From: Pseudomonas viridiflava
GTDB taxonomy: Bacteria; Pseudomonadota; Gammaproteobacteria; Pseudomonadales; Pseudomonadaceae
Reading direction: 5' to 3'
Length of the DNA stretch: 64,000 bases
Assembly: GCF_900585905.1 (NCBI RefSeq)
Contig: NZ_UTVH01000031.1
Span: forward strand, 229,628 to 293,627
Shown here: piece after piece, positions 17,924-26,865 of the stretch
Layout: every line of letters starts with the position of its first letter
Numbering within the stretch: position 1 is the first letter of the stretch
Program-made: the position numbers and the translations under genes
Notes under the pieces: generated by a model
Databases searched by the model: none
Told to the model about the DNA's origin: nothing
The model's input: only the letters and a program-made list of their open reading frames with translations

Positions 17924-18595
17924 TTAGCTGCCTGCAAACGCCTCACGCAACTGCGCCAGCGTACTGAAATGAAACGTCGGCGCCTGCGCCTGGAGTTCTT
18001 CGTGGCTGCCGAAGCCGTAACCAACCGCAGCGACGTCGAGGCCGTTTTGCTGGCCGCCGATGAGGTCGTGTTTGCGGTCGCCGATCATCAGGGTGTGCTT
18101 TGGGTCCAGCTGTTCGGTGGCGATCAGGTGGGCGATCAGTTCGACTTTGTCGGTGCGGGTGCCGTCCAGCTCGCTGCCGTAGATGACCTTGAAGTAGCGG
18201 GCGAAGTCAAAGTGGCGGGCGATTTCGCGCGCGAATATCCAGGGTTTGGAGGTGGCGATGTACAGCGTTCGGCCTTGCGCGGTCAGGGTGTCGAGCAGTT
18301 CGAAGACGCCGTCGAACACCTCGTTTTCGTACAGCCCGGTGACCTTGAAGCGCTCGCGATAAAACCCCACGGCTTGCCATGCGGTGGCCTCATCAAAGGC
18401 GTAGGCGTGCATGAATTGCTGCAGCAACGGCGGGCCGATGAAGTGCTCAAGCTGCGCCAGGTCGGGTTCATCAATGCCCAGTTTGGCGAGGGCGAACTGG
18501 ATCGAGCGGGTGATGCCCAGGCGCGGGTCAGTCAGGGTGCCGTCAAGGTCGAAGAGGATGTTCTGGTGGTGCATTCCCGGGCGCTCGTTCAGCAT
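17924..18595 (-). CDS. HAD-superfamily phosphatase (phosphoglycolate phosphatase-like)
   Basis: 223-residue HAD hydrolase. ILFDLDGTLTDPRLGI carries the nucleophile Asp and the acid/base Asp; ATSKPW is motif II, and MIGDRKHDLIGGQQNG is motif III/IV. The helical cap is of the Gph/YjjG type. The substrate is unknown. The ATG at 18595 overlaps the stop of the carbonic-anhydrase gene (ATGCTGA), suggesting coupled translation; an internal Met seven residues in (18574) is an alternative start. The pair occurs together next to prlC in P. aeruginosa (PA0065-PA0066). Confidence 0.88.
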   Translation of the reverse strand: MLNERPGMHHQNILFDLDGTLTDPRLGITRSIQFALAKLGIDEPDLAQLEHFIGPPLLQQFMHAYAFDEATAWQAVGFYRERFKVTGLYENEVFDGVFELLDTLTAQGRTLYIATSKPWIFAREIARHFDFARYFKVIYGSELDGTRTDKVELIAHLIATEQLDPKHTLMIGDRKHDLIGGQQNGLDVAAVGYGFGSHEELQAQAPTFHFSTLAQLREAFAGS

Positions 18596-19137
18596 GGCTG
18601 GTCAAAGCCTTCAGCCAGATGCAGGTCCTTGAGCTTGACGTAGTTGGCAGCGCTGTAGGGGAAGAAGGCGATTTCCTTGTCGGTCAGTGCACGCACCTGT
18701 TTCACCGGGCGGCCGACATACAGAAAGCCGCGCTCAAGCACTTTGCCCGGTGGCACCAGACTGCCTGCGCCGATGATTACTTCGTCTTCTACCACGGCGC
18801 CATCCATGATCGTGCTGCCCATGCCGACCAGGATGCGATTGCCGAGGGTGCAGCCATGCAGCATGACTTTGTGGCCGATGGTCACTTCATCGCCGATCAG
18901 CAGCGGGAAACCGTCGGGGTTGAACGGCCCGGCGTGGGTGATGTGCAGCACGCTGCCGTCCTGCACGCTGGTGCGGGCGCCAATGCGGATGCGGTGCATG
19001 TCGCCGCGAATGACGGTCAGCGGCCAGACCGAGCTGTCGGCGCCAATCTCGACATCCCCCAGCACCACGGCCGAATGGTCGACGAACGCCCGTTCGCCAA
19101 GGCATGGAGTGTGGTTCTGAAACGTGCGAATCGCCAC
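18589..19137 (-). CDS. Gamma-class carbonic anhydrase-like protein (PaaY/YrdA family)
   Basis: 182-residue left-handed beta-helix protein built of hexapeptide repeats: SVWPLTVIRGDMHRIRIGA, SVQDGSVLHITHAG, DEVTIGHKVMLHGCTLG. The three histidine zinc/iron ligands appear in LHITH, GHKVMLH. Family members are carbonic anhydrases or thioesterase-like proteins; activity is often low or undefined. First gene of a two-gene unit with the HAD phosphatase, divergent from prlC. Confidence 0.88.
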   Translation of the reverse strand: MAIRTFQNHTPCLGERAFVDHSAVVLGDVEIGADSSVWPLTVIRGDMHRIRIGARTSVQDGSVLHITHAGPFNPDGFPLLIGDEVTIGHKVMLHGCTLGNRILVGMGSTIMDGAVVEDEVIIGAGSLVPPGKVLERGFLYVGRPVKQVRALTDKEIAFFPYSAANYVKLKDLHLAEGFDQPC

Positions 19138-19249
19138 GATAGGCTCCTTCTCTGACGCTGATAGGCAGCCAATCCCGGTGAGATAGCTGCGCGGTGCGCC
19201 GATTGTAATTAAGATGCTTGAGTGTTTCTTTCAGCCAAGGTGCAAAACC

Positions 19250-21301
19250 GTGAGCGCGAGCAATCCTCTTCTGCAATCCTACGACCTGCCACCTTTCTCG
19301 GCGATCCGTGCCGAGCACGTAAAACCTGCCATCGAACAGATTCTGGCCGACAACCGCGCCGCCATTGCCGACATCCTCGCCCGCGAAGGTTCGCAGCCTA
19401 CATGGGCAGGTCTGGTGTTGGCGATGGACGAGCTCAACGACCGCCTCGGCGCGGCCTGGAGCCCGGTCAGCCACCTCAACGCCGTGTGCAACAGCGCCGA
19501 ACTGCGTGAAGCCTACGAGTCGTGCCTGCCTGCGTTGAGCGCCTATTCCACCGAGATGGGTCAGAACCGCGAGCTGTTTCAAGCGTTTGAAGCCCTGGCC
19601 AACAGCCCGCAAGCGGCGGGTTTCGAGGTGGCGCAGACAACCATTCTCGAACAGTCCCTGCGTGACTTCCGCTTGTCGGGCATCGATCTGCCGCCCGAGC
19701 AGCAGAAGCGCTACGCCGAAGTGCAGAGCAAGCTGTCCGAGCTGGGCAGCCAGTTTTCCAACCAGTTGCTCGACGCCACCCAGGCCTGGACCAAGCTGAT
19801 TGCCGACGAAGCCTCGCTGGCGGGCCTGACGGATTCGGCCAAACAGCAAATGGCCGCAGCGGCTCAGGCCAAAGGGCTGGAAGGCTTCCTGATCACCCTG
19901 GAGTTCCCGAGCTATTACGCGGTGATGACCTACGCCGAAGACCGCGCCCTGCGTGAAGAGGTTTACGCCGCCTATTGCACTCGCGCATCCGATCAGGGCC
20001 CCAATGCTGGCCAGAACGATAACGGCCCGGTGATGGAGCAGATCCTCGATCTGCGCCAAGAGCTTGCCAGCCTGCTGGGTTTCGCCAGCTTCTCCGAGTT
20101 GAGTCTGGCGACCAAGATGGCTGAATCCAGCGATCAGGTGCTGACCTTCCTGCGCGATCTGGCCAGGCGCAGCAAGCCTTTCGCCGCGCAGGATCTGCAG
20201 CAGCTCAAGGCCTACGCCGCCGAACAGGGCTGCCCGGACCTGCAAAGCTGGGACAGCGGCTTTTATGGCGAGAAACTGCGTGAGCAGCGTTACAGCGTGT
20301 CTCAGGAAGCGCTGCGTGCCTACTTCCCGATCGATAAAGTGCTGGGCGGTCTGTTCGCCATCGTGCAGCGTCTGTACGGCATCGAAATCGCCGAGCAAAA
20401 GGGCTTCGATACCTGGCATCCGGATGTACGCCTGTTCGAGATCAAGGAAAACGGTCAGCACGTCGGGCGTTTCTTCTTCGACCTGTACGCCCGCGCCAAC
20501 AAGCGCGGCGGTGCCTGGATGGACGGCGCCCGTGATCGTCGCCGTACCGCCGAAGGCCAGTTGCAGAGCCCGGTGGCCAACCTGGTGTGCAACTTCACCC
20601 CAGCGTCACCTGGCCAGCCCGCCTTGCTGAGTCACGATGAAGTCACCACCTTGTTTCACGAATTCGGCCACGGCTTGCATCACTTGCTGACCCGGGTTGA
20701 GCATGCTGGCGTTTCGGGGATCAATGGCGTGGCCTGGGATGCTGTCGAGCTGCCAAGCCAGTTCATGGAAAACTGGTGCTGGGAGCCGGAAGGCCTGGCG
20801 CTGATTTCCGGTCATTACCAGACTGGCGAAGCACTGCCCCAGGACCTGCTGGAGAAAATGCTGGCGGCGAAGAACTTCCAGTCCGGCCTGATGATGGTGC
20901 GCCAGCTGGAGTTTTCGCTGTTCGACTTCGAACTGCACGCCACCCATGGTGATGGTCGCAGCGTGGCGCAGGTGCTTGAAGGCATCCGCGACGAAGTCTC
21001 AGTGATGCGCCCGCCCGCCTACAACCGCTTCCCCAACAGCTTCGCGCACATCTTCGCCGGTGGTTACGCGGCAGGGTATTACAGCTACAAGTGGGCCGAA
21101 GTGCTGTCGGCAGACGCGTTTTCGAAGTTCGAGGAAGACGGCGTACTCAATGCCGACACCGGGCGTGCATTTCGCGAGGCAATTCTGGCCCGTGGCGGTT
21201 CGCAGGCGCCGATGGTGCTGTTCGTCGACTTCCGCGGACGCGAGCCTTCGATTGACGCACTCTTGCGCCACAGTGGCCTGAGTGAGGATGCGGCGGCATG
21301 A
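19250..21301 (+). CDS. prlC: Oligopeptidase A (M3 family zinc metallopeptidase)
   Basis: 683-residue cytoplasmic M3 peptidase that degrades signal-peptide fragments and other short peptides. The zinc motif HEFGH sits at about residues 470-474 in LFHEFGHGLHHLL, with the third ligand Glu in the following SQFMENWCWEPEGL segment. I chose GTG at 19250 (MSASNPLLQSYDLPPFSAIR is the standard N-terminus) rather than the in-frame ATG at 19214. The last codons overlap the start of a YheV-like gene by ATGA. Confidence 0.95.
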   Translation: MSASNPLLQSYDLPPFSAIRAEHVKPAIEQILADNRAAIADILAREGSQPTWAGLVLAMDELNDRLGAAWSPVSHLNAVCNSAELREAYESCLPALSAYSTEMGQNRELFQAFEALANSPQAAGFEVAQTTILEQSLRDFRLSGIDLPPEQQKRYAEVQSKLSELGSQFSNQLLDATQAWTKLIADEASLAGLTDSAKQQMAAAAQAKGLEGFLITLEFPSYYAVMTYAEDRALREEVYAAYCTRASDQGPNAGQNDNGPVMEQILDLRQELASLLGFASFSELSLATKMAESSDQVLTFLRDLARRSKPFAAQDLQQLKAYAAEQGCPDLQSWDSGFYGEKLREQRYSVSQEALRAYFPIDKVLGGLFAIVQRLYGIEIAEQKGFDTWHPDVRLFEIKENGQHVGRFFFDLYARANKRGGAWMDGARDRRRTAEGQLQSPVANLVCNFTPASPGQPALLSHDEVTTLFHEFGHGLHHLLTRVEHAGVSGINGVAWDAVELPSQFMENWCWEPEGLALISGHYQTGEALPQDLLEKMLAAKNFQSGLMMVRQLEFSLFDFELHATHGDGRSVAQVLEGIRDEVSVMRPPAYNRFPNSFAHIFAGGYAAGYYSYKWAEVLSADAFSKFEEDGVLNADTGRAFREAILARGGSQAPMVLFVDFRGREPSIDALLRHSGLSEDAAA

Positions 21302-21588
21302 CCGAGACACCGGTAGTCATTACCAAGAAGCGCTTCATCGCCGGGGCTGTCTGCCCGGCGTGCAGCGAGCCGGACAAACTCATGATGTGGAGCGTCAACG
21401 ACGTTCCGCACCGTGAGTGCGTTGGCTGCGGTTACAGCGACACGCTCAATGAGCAGGGCAATTCGGTGCCCAGCGAATTGGGTACGCGGGTCAACAAGAT
21501 CGCGGTCAAGACCCTGGACCCTAAAGTCCAGGGCGTGCAGTTCTTCCCCAATCCGAAGCTTAAAAAACCCGTCGATCCGGATTTGTAA
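21298..21588 (+). CDS. YheV-family putative metal-binding protein
   Basis: 96-residue zinc-ribbon protein: CPACSEPDKLMMW and HRECVGCGYSD form the four-Cys knuckle. The YheV family (TIGR02443) lies next to prlC in many gammaproteobacteria. The ATGA overlap with prlC indicates translational coupling. Function unknown. Its last 29 bases overlap the 3' end of the convergent PI-PLC gene. Confidence 0.9.
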   Translation: MTETPVVITKKRFIAGAVCPACSEPDKLMMWSVNDVPHRECVGCGYSDTLNEQGNSVPSELGTRVNKIAVKTLDPKVQGVQFFPNPKLKKPVDPDL

Positions 21589-23287
21589 CGCTGACTGCAG
21601 GGGCTCGCTGATCGCGAGCACCCTGTCGCGCAGGTTTCAATCCATCAGCCGTTATCGCGCCGTTGAAATAGCCGTAGGAAATTTTCCCGTCTATCGAGCC
21701 CTTCGCCTCGACTTTGACATAGGCGTTTTCAAACGACCTGTTGAAGCTGGCAATGGTCATCGGGTAGGTGATGTCGCGCTTGATGGTGACGGTGGTCCTG
21801 CCCTGGGAAGAGTTGCCTGCGGGATGACCGGTAAGTGTAAAGCTGGTCCCGGCTTTTGCCTTAATGATCTTTGCCGAGCGAATCTCATCGTTGGAGCATC
21901 CGTGGCTGTTTTTCTTCATGCTGAAGCGATGATTGCTGTTGAACGGGACAGTACAGTCCAGGTTTTGTGAAGCATTATTACCCTCATACATCACGATGGC
22001 CGCATCGGAAAAATCCACAGGCGTGCGGCCAATTTCAATGCGCGAAACCTTGCCGTCCAGCCCGTTGTTGCGTGTATACACCGCCTGGTAGGTGCCGTTA
22101 TCGGCATTGCGCTCAAATGAGCCAATGACCACTTCCTCGGACATGCCGATGTCGCGTTTGATATCGATAATGCTGTAGTCGTCATGTCGCTTGCCGTCAC
22201 GATTGTCGAAGAGCGTAATGCGCGTGCCCTCCTTGATGCCCGACAGTGACATCGACCTTGCTTCGTCGTTTTCGCAGCCCTGTGTCGGAAACTTCAACGT
22301 CTTGCTGCCTGCGGGGATGGCGCATACCGCATCCTGTTTTTTGTCGGCATTGCCGCCCTCCCATAAGTAAATGCCGCCGTGAGTCAGGGTCTGGGTATAA
22401 GCGCGCAGGTCGCCGCTTCGATAATTGTTGACCCCGACGTAATTGGGGTTGAGGCCACAGTTGTTTGCTCGGCGCAGAAGGTAGGTCAGGTTGTTGTCGT
22501 AGGAAGCGGAGTCAGGTGTTGTCGATGTGGCGGTGTGGAACTGATTCATCAGGAACAGCCGTGGCCATTGTTTCTGTGTCGAGGCGGCGACTGTCTTTGT
22601 ATCGATGGGCGTCCCGCTCCAGCGTGTCGGGCACGACCAGTCATGGGCCTTCTCGATGCTGGAGGCGACCGGGCCGAGGGTCGCCCAGTGGTTCTGCACG
22701 ATCCAGTCCCGATCAAACAGGACGCTGACGGTTTTACCGTTGACGATGTAGTTGCCTGCAACGTCGCGTTTGTCAGTCATCAGGATCAGGCGGTTGTTGC
22801 GGGCAGCCATTTCTTCGGGCGTAGGCCATCTGGCGGCGGAGAAGTTGGCCGGGTTGAATGAATGGTTTCCGAGTTTGGGAACGCTGTCGAACACCTGCTG
22901 CAAGTCATCGCGCTCGACATAGGTCTCCAGAAAGATCGTCACCACTTCAGTCGGGTTGGTTTCAAGAAACGGAATGAATTCATTCTTCAGGTGATTGGCG
23001 AAGTGGCCATAGCAGGCAGTGGTTTTATGACACACCTTGATTCGGTTGGCTCCGGATTTGCCCGAATCCACGTACAGGTCAAGCATGAAGCCTCTTACAC
23101 CGTCCTTGAGTTGTTGCGGCATTTCCGCGAGATGCTGATTGATTTTTTCGTATGAGTTATGGGTGGTGATGAAGTGATGTTCATTGAACGGTTTGTCCAT
23201 CCCCGTAACCGACGCGTGTGCTGAAAGGCTAGCGACGCAGAGCGTTGAGGCCAATAGAAGCTTGCTGATGAAAAGTAGGTTGTTCAA
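21560..23287 (-). CDS. Secreted phosphatidylinositol-specific phospholipase C-like protein with duplicated C-terminal domain
   Basis: 575 residues. Signal peptide MNNLLFISKLLLASTLCVAS with cleavage near SAHA. The X-domain-like catalytic part (about 30-310) has THNSY with His43, GVRGFMLDLY, and KVCHKTT with His87, the spacing expected for the two catalytic histidines of bacterial PI-PLC. From about 320 to 540 two copies of a roughly 100-residue module follow; each begins with a Cys-x-x-Pro strand, then GC(E/S)NDE, DIKRDI/TIKRDI, and DGKVS/DGKIS. That module probably binds a surface or ligand. Lower-GC, Asn/Lys-rich, and sits between genes adjacent in P. aeruginosa, so probably horizontally acquired. 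Confidence 0.82.
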   Translation of the reverse strand: MNNLLFISKLLLASTLCVASLSAHASVTGMDKPFNEHHFITTHNSYEKINQHLAEMPQQLKDGVRGFMLDLYVDSGKSGANRIKVCHKTTACYGHFANHLKNEFIPFLETNPTEVVTIFLETYVERDDLQQVFDSVPKLGNHSFNPANFSAARWPTPEEMAARNNRLILMTDKRDVAGNYIVNGKTVSVLFDRDWIVQNHWATLGPVASSIEKAHDWSCPTRWSGTPIDTKTVAASTQKQWPRLFLMNQFHTATSTTPDSASYDNNLTYLLRRANNCGLNPNYVGVNNYRSGDLRAYTQTLTHGGIYLWEGGNADKKQDAVCAIPAGSKTLKFPTQGCENDEARSMSLSGIKEGTRITLFDNRDGKRHDDYSIIDIKRDIGMSEEVVIGSFERNADNGTYQAVYTRNNGLDGKVSRIEIGRTPVDFSDAAIVMYEGNNASQNLDCTVPFNSNHRFSMKKNSHGCSNDEIRSAKIIKAKAGTSFTLTGHPAGNSSQGRTTVTIKRDITYPMTIASFNRSFENAYVKVEAKGSIDGKISYGYFNGAITADGLKPARQGARDQRAPAVSVTNPDRRVF

Positions 23288-23540
23288 TTCTGAAATCCTT
23301 TTCAGTAATGATGAGTCCTGGCGTCATCCAGGTAGTCTTGACGCTGTGCTGTGAACGCACAGGCGAAGTAGTAGAAGTTGACTGACAACGTATTGGAAGG
23401 ATGTCGTTGTTACTGGTTATTAGCGTGGCGTTGCCCTTACCGAGAGCGAATGGCGGCTGACGAGCGGCGACCAGCGCGCCGTTCATCGAGAGAATGGTTT
23501 TTTCAGGCGATGAACTGGCGATGGTCGCGTCTTGAAGGTA

Positions 23541-23556
23541 CTGTATGCATATACAG
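23541..23556. promoter_or_regulatory. LexA (SOS) box
   Basis: CTGTATGCATATACAG is a perfect match to CTGT-N8-ACAG, 14 bases before the ATG of the radical SAM gene. In P. aeruginosa the homologue PA0069 is, as I recall, a LexA-regulon member, so damage-inducible expression is likely. Confidence 0.88.
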
Positions 23557-23569
23557 ACCAGGGTGTTCC

Positions 23570-24628
23570 ATGTCGCTGATTTTCCCGCCCCGTGGCCGTG
23601 GTACGGCCAGCAATCCGCCTAACCGCTTCGCCCCGTCCCGCACAGTGGTCGAGGACGACGGCTGGTATCAGGAAGTGCCCCTCACCCAGGGCACGCAGGT
23701 CACTCACGAGACTGCCAAAAGCATCATCACCCGCAACAGCTCGCCGGACATTCCCTTTGATCGCTCGATCAATCCTTACCGGGGCTGCGAGCATGGCTGC
23801 ATTTACTGTTATGCGCGGCCCAGTCACGCCTACTGGGACATGTCGCCGGGGCTGGATTTCGAGACGAAACTGATCGCCAAGACCAACGCGGCGGCGGTGC
23901 TTGAGCAGCAGTTGTCAAAGCCGGGCTACCAATGCGCGCCGATCACGCTGGGCGCCAACACCGACCCCTATCAGCCCATCGAGCGTGAATACAAGATCAC
24001 CCGCGCAGTGCTTGAAGTGCTGCTGCGCTATCGCCACCCGGTGACGATCATCAGCAAGGGCTCGCTGATCCTGCGTGACCTGGACCTGCTCAGTGAGCTG
24101 GCCAGGCTTAATCTGCTGTCGGTGTTCATCAGCCTCACCACGCTGGACGATGAGCTCAAACGCATTCTCGAACCCCGCGCGGCGGCGCCGAAAGCCAGGT
24201 TGCGGGCGATTCGGGTAATGCGTGATGCCGGTATACCGGTGGGTGTGCTATGCGCGCCGATGATCCCGATGATCAACGACATGGAGCTTGAAGCCCTGTT
24301 AAGCGAAGCCAAAGCGGCCGGTGCCTTGAGCGCCAGCTACGTGATGCTGCGTCTGCCGCTGGAGGTGGCGCCGCTGTTCGAGCAATGGCTGCAGACGCAT
24401 TACCCGCAACGCGCCGAGCATGTCATGAGCCTGGTGCGGCAGGTGCGCGGCGGCGAGGTGTACGACAGCCGTTTTGGCGTGCGCATGCGCGGCGAAGGGC
24501 CGTTTGCCGAGCTGCTGGCGCAGCGTTACGGCATGGCCGTCAAACGGCTGGGGCTGAACCGGCGCGAGGCGTTCGAGCTGGACTGCACAGCGTTCTGCCC
24601 ACCGGGTGGGCAGTTGTCGTTGTTGTGA
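23570..24628 (+). CDS. PA0069-family radical SAM protein
   Basis: 352-residue radical SAM enzyme. The 4Fe-4S motif is the unusual C-x3-C-x2-C: Cys73, Cys77, Cys80 in RGCEHGCIYCYARPSH. Family traits include PITLGANTDPYQPIEREYKI and a C-terminal LDCTAFCPPGG. It resembles spore-photoproduct-lyase-like SplB proteins, and the SOS box in front suggests a role in DNA-damage response, but the reaction is unknown. I started at MSLIFPPRGRG because the SOS box lies immediately upstream. Confidence 0.9.
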   Translation: MSLIFPPRGRGTASNPPNRFAPSRTVVEDDGWYQEVPLTQGTQVTHETAKSIITRNSSPDIPFDRSINPYRGCEHGCIYCYARPSHAYWDMSPGLDFETKLIAKTNAAAVLEQQLSKPGYQCAPITLGANTDPYQPIEREYKITRAVLEVLLRYRHPVTIISKGSLILRDLDLLSELARLNLLSVFISLTTLDDELKRILEPRAAAPKARLRAIRVMRDAGIPVGVLCAPMIPMINDMELEALLSEAKAAGALSASYVMLRLPLEVAPLFEQWLQTHYPQRAEHVMSLVRQVRGGEVYDSRFGVRMRGEGPFAELLAQRYGMAVKRLGLNRREAFELDCTAFCPPGGQLSLL

Positions 24629-26005
24629 TCAGCCTCGAACCGCAGGCGCTGTTTTCGTCTTGCGCAGCTTGGCGGCATAGGCGATGGCCAGGACGATCAG
24701 CCACGCCGGAATCAGGAACACTGACAGCGAAATGCCCGGTGTGAAGTACATCACCACCAGAATGCCGAGCAGGAAAACCAGGCAGATGTAGTTGGTCAGC
24801 GGGTAGCCCAGGCTCTGATAAAGCGTGACCTCACCGGCCGCGCGCTTGGCCTGACGGAATTTCAGGTGGGTGATGCTGATCACGATCCAGTTCAGCACCA
24901 GTGCCGAGACGACCAGTGCCATCAGCAGCTCGAACGCTTTGCCCGGCATCACATAGTTGATCACCACGCACAGGCCGGTCGCGGCCGCCGAGATCGCCAG
25001 CGCCAGCAGTGGCACGCCACGGCGGTTGACCGTGAGCAAGGCTTTGGGCGCATTGCCTTGCACGGCCAGACCGAACAGCATGCGACTGTTGCTGTACACG
25101 CAACTGTTGTAGACCGACAGCGCGGCGGTCAGCACCACGACGTTGAGAGCAGTCGCAACCAGGTTGCTGTCCAGGGCGTGAAAGATCATTACGAAAGGGC
25201 TACTGTCAGGGACCACGTTCTGCCAAGGGTAGAGCGAAAGCAGGATGCCGAGTGCGCCAACGTAGAAAATCAGGATGCGGTAAATCACCTGATTGGTCGC
25301 CTTGGGGATGCTGGTCTTCGGGTCCTGGGCTTCGGCTGCAGTAATGCCCACCAGCTCCAGGCCGCCGAAGGAGAACATGATGAAGGCCATGGCCATCACC
25401 AGCCCGCTGACGCCATTGGGGAAGAACCCGCCGTGCTGCCACAGATTGGCGACGCTGGCGTCCGGCCCGCCATTGCCACTGACCAGCAGCCAGGCGCCGA
25501 ATATGATCATGCTGACGATGGCGACGATCTTGATCATGGAAAACCAGAATTCCATTTCGCCGAAGATTTTCACGCTGGTCAGGTTGATCAGGTTGATGGC
25601 CACGAAGAATATCGCTGCCGACATCCAGGTCGGGATCTCGGGCCACCAGTACTGCACATAAGTGCCCACTGCGGTCAGTTCCGCCATGCCCACCAGGACA
25701 TAGAGCACCCAGTAGTTCCAGCCGGACATGAAGCCGGCGAAGGGCCCCCAGTAGCGGTTGGCAAAGTGGCTGAAGGTGCCGGCGACCGGCTCCTCAACCA
25801 CCATTTCGCCAAGCTGGCGCATGATGAAAAACGCAATCACGCCCGCGATGGCATAGCCCAGAATGACAGACGGGCCCGCCATGTTGATGGTGTGGGCGAT
25901 GCCCAGGAACAGCCCGGTACCGATGGCGCCGCCCAGTGCGATCAGCTGGATGTGCCGATTCTTGAGCCCGCGATGCAGGGGCGTGGCGGATGTGTGTTCG
26001 TTCAT
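24629..26005 (-). CDS. aroP: Aromatic amino-acid permease (AroP-like, APC superfamily)
   Basis: 458-residue inner-membrane proton symporter with 12 predicted helices. Nearly the whole protein follows E. coli AroP: LKNRHIQLIALGGAIGTGLF, RQLGEMVVEEPVAGTFSHFA, SGWNYWVLYVLVGMAELTAV, FSFGGLELVGITAAEAQDP, VYNSCVYSNSRMLFGLA. The start at 26005 gives the short hydrophilic N-terminus usual for the family. Divergent from an Lrp regulator and an aromatic aminotransferase, which supports uptake of Phe/Tyr/Trp. The 3' end abuts the radical SAM stop codon. Confidence 0.9.
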   Translation of the reverse strand: MNEHTSATPLHRGLKNRHIQLIALGGAIGTGLFLGIAHTINMAGPSVILGYAIAGVIAFFIMRQLGEMVVEEPVAGTFSHFANRYWGPFAGFMSGWNYWVLYVLVGMAELTAVGTYVQYWWPEIPTWMSAAIFFVAINLINLTSVKIFGEMEFWFSMIKIVAIVSMIIFGAWLLVSGNGGPDASVANLWQHGGFFPNGVSGLVMAMAFIMFSFGGLELVGITAAEAQDPKTSIPKATNQVIYRILIFYVGALGILLSLYPWQNVVPDSSPFVMIFHALDSNLVATALNVVVLTAALSVYNSCVYSNSRMLFGLAVQGNAPKALLTVNRRGVPLLALAISAAATGLCVVINYVMPGKAFELLMALVVSALVLNWIVISITHLKFRQAKRAAGEVTLYQSLGYPLTNYICLVFLLGILVVMYFTPGISLSVFLIPAWLIVLAIAYAAKLRKTKTAPAVRG

Positions 26006-26222
26006 AAACGGTCCTGACCCAGGTGAAGATACCGAGTGGAAAAAGGCCGCCTGTTGCAGGCGGTGGGGCATGACAGCTGCCCGCGCCGGCTGGCTGCGAC
26101 CTTCGCTCACACGTGCGAGCACCACAAAAGGATGACGCAGGCTACCCGCCATTGGCCTAGCGTCAAGCAGAAACTGATAGGCTTTGTGCCCAACGGCCAA
26201 TACTGCAGTGGATAGCAAGGTT

Positions 26223-26687
26223 ATGAAAGCTAACGAAATCGACGATTTTGATCAGAAAATTCTCACCTTGCTGCAGGAAAACGGCCGCTTGACCAACCAA
26301 GAGCTCAGCGACCTGATCGGCCTGTCGGCGTCCCAGTGTTCGCGCCGTCGCATCGGCCTGGAGCAGGCGCAGTTGATCCTCGGCTACCACGCCCGCCTGG
26401 CCCCGCAAGCGTTGAATCTGGAAGTGGTGGCGATGGTCGAGGTGAAGCTGATCAGCCACCGGCCGGAGCACTCGCAAGCGTTTCAGGCATTCATCGCCAC
26501 CGAATCAGCGGTCATTGATGCCTACAAGACTACCGGGGATGCTGACTACACGCTCAAAGCGGCGGTGGCCGACCTCATCACGCTCAACCAGCTGATGGCG
26601 CGGATTTCCGCGACCAATTGTGTGTCCTACCTGAAAACCTCCGTGGTGTTGGAGCGCTTGAAGGAAAACCATATCGTGCCGAGTTGA
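26223..26687 (+). CDS. Lrp/AsnC-family transcriptional regulator
   Basis: 154 residues: helix-turn-helix (FDQKILTLLQENGRLTNQEL, then SASQCSRRRIGLEQ) and a C-terminal RAM domain with TTGDADYTLKAAVADL. I chose ATG at 26223 (AAGG upstream) as the start of MKANEIDDFDQ; upstream codons are not family-like. It lies between a divergent aromatic permease and a codirectional aromatic aminotransferase, so it probably regulates one or both in response to an aromatic amino acid (inference). Confidence 0.88.
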   Translation: MKANEIDDFDQKILTLLQENGRLTNQELSDLIGLSASQCSRRRIGLEQAQLILGYHARLAPQALNLEVVAMVEVKLISHRPEHSQAFQAFIATESAVIDAYKTTGDADYTLKAAVADLITLNQLMARISATNCVSYLKTSVVLERLKENHIVPS

Positions 26688-26865
26688 CGCGTGGCCTGCC
26701 TATGCAGGCTTGGCGCGCCGTTTGCCTTTTTCGTGCGCGATTTGCGCACATATAATCCAGATAATGCGTGCATGAAAGCCTTTGTGTAGGATGCGCGCCT
26801 GTTATGTGAATAGTTGCCGCTGCAGGGTCACGTTCACTTGCCCGATGCCTGAGGAGTTGTCTGTC

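Noticed and set aside
18887..20461. 524-codon antisense open frame opposite prlC and part of the carbonic anhydrase gene
   Set aside because: Shadow frame; prlC has its zinc motif and correct length on the other strand.
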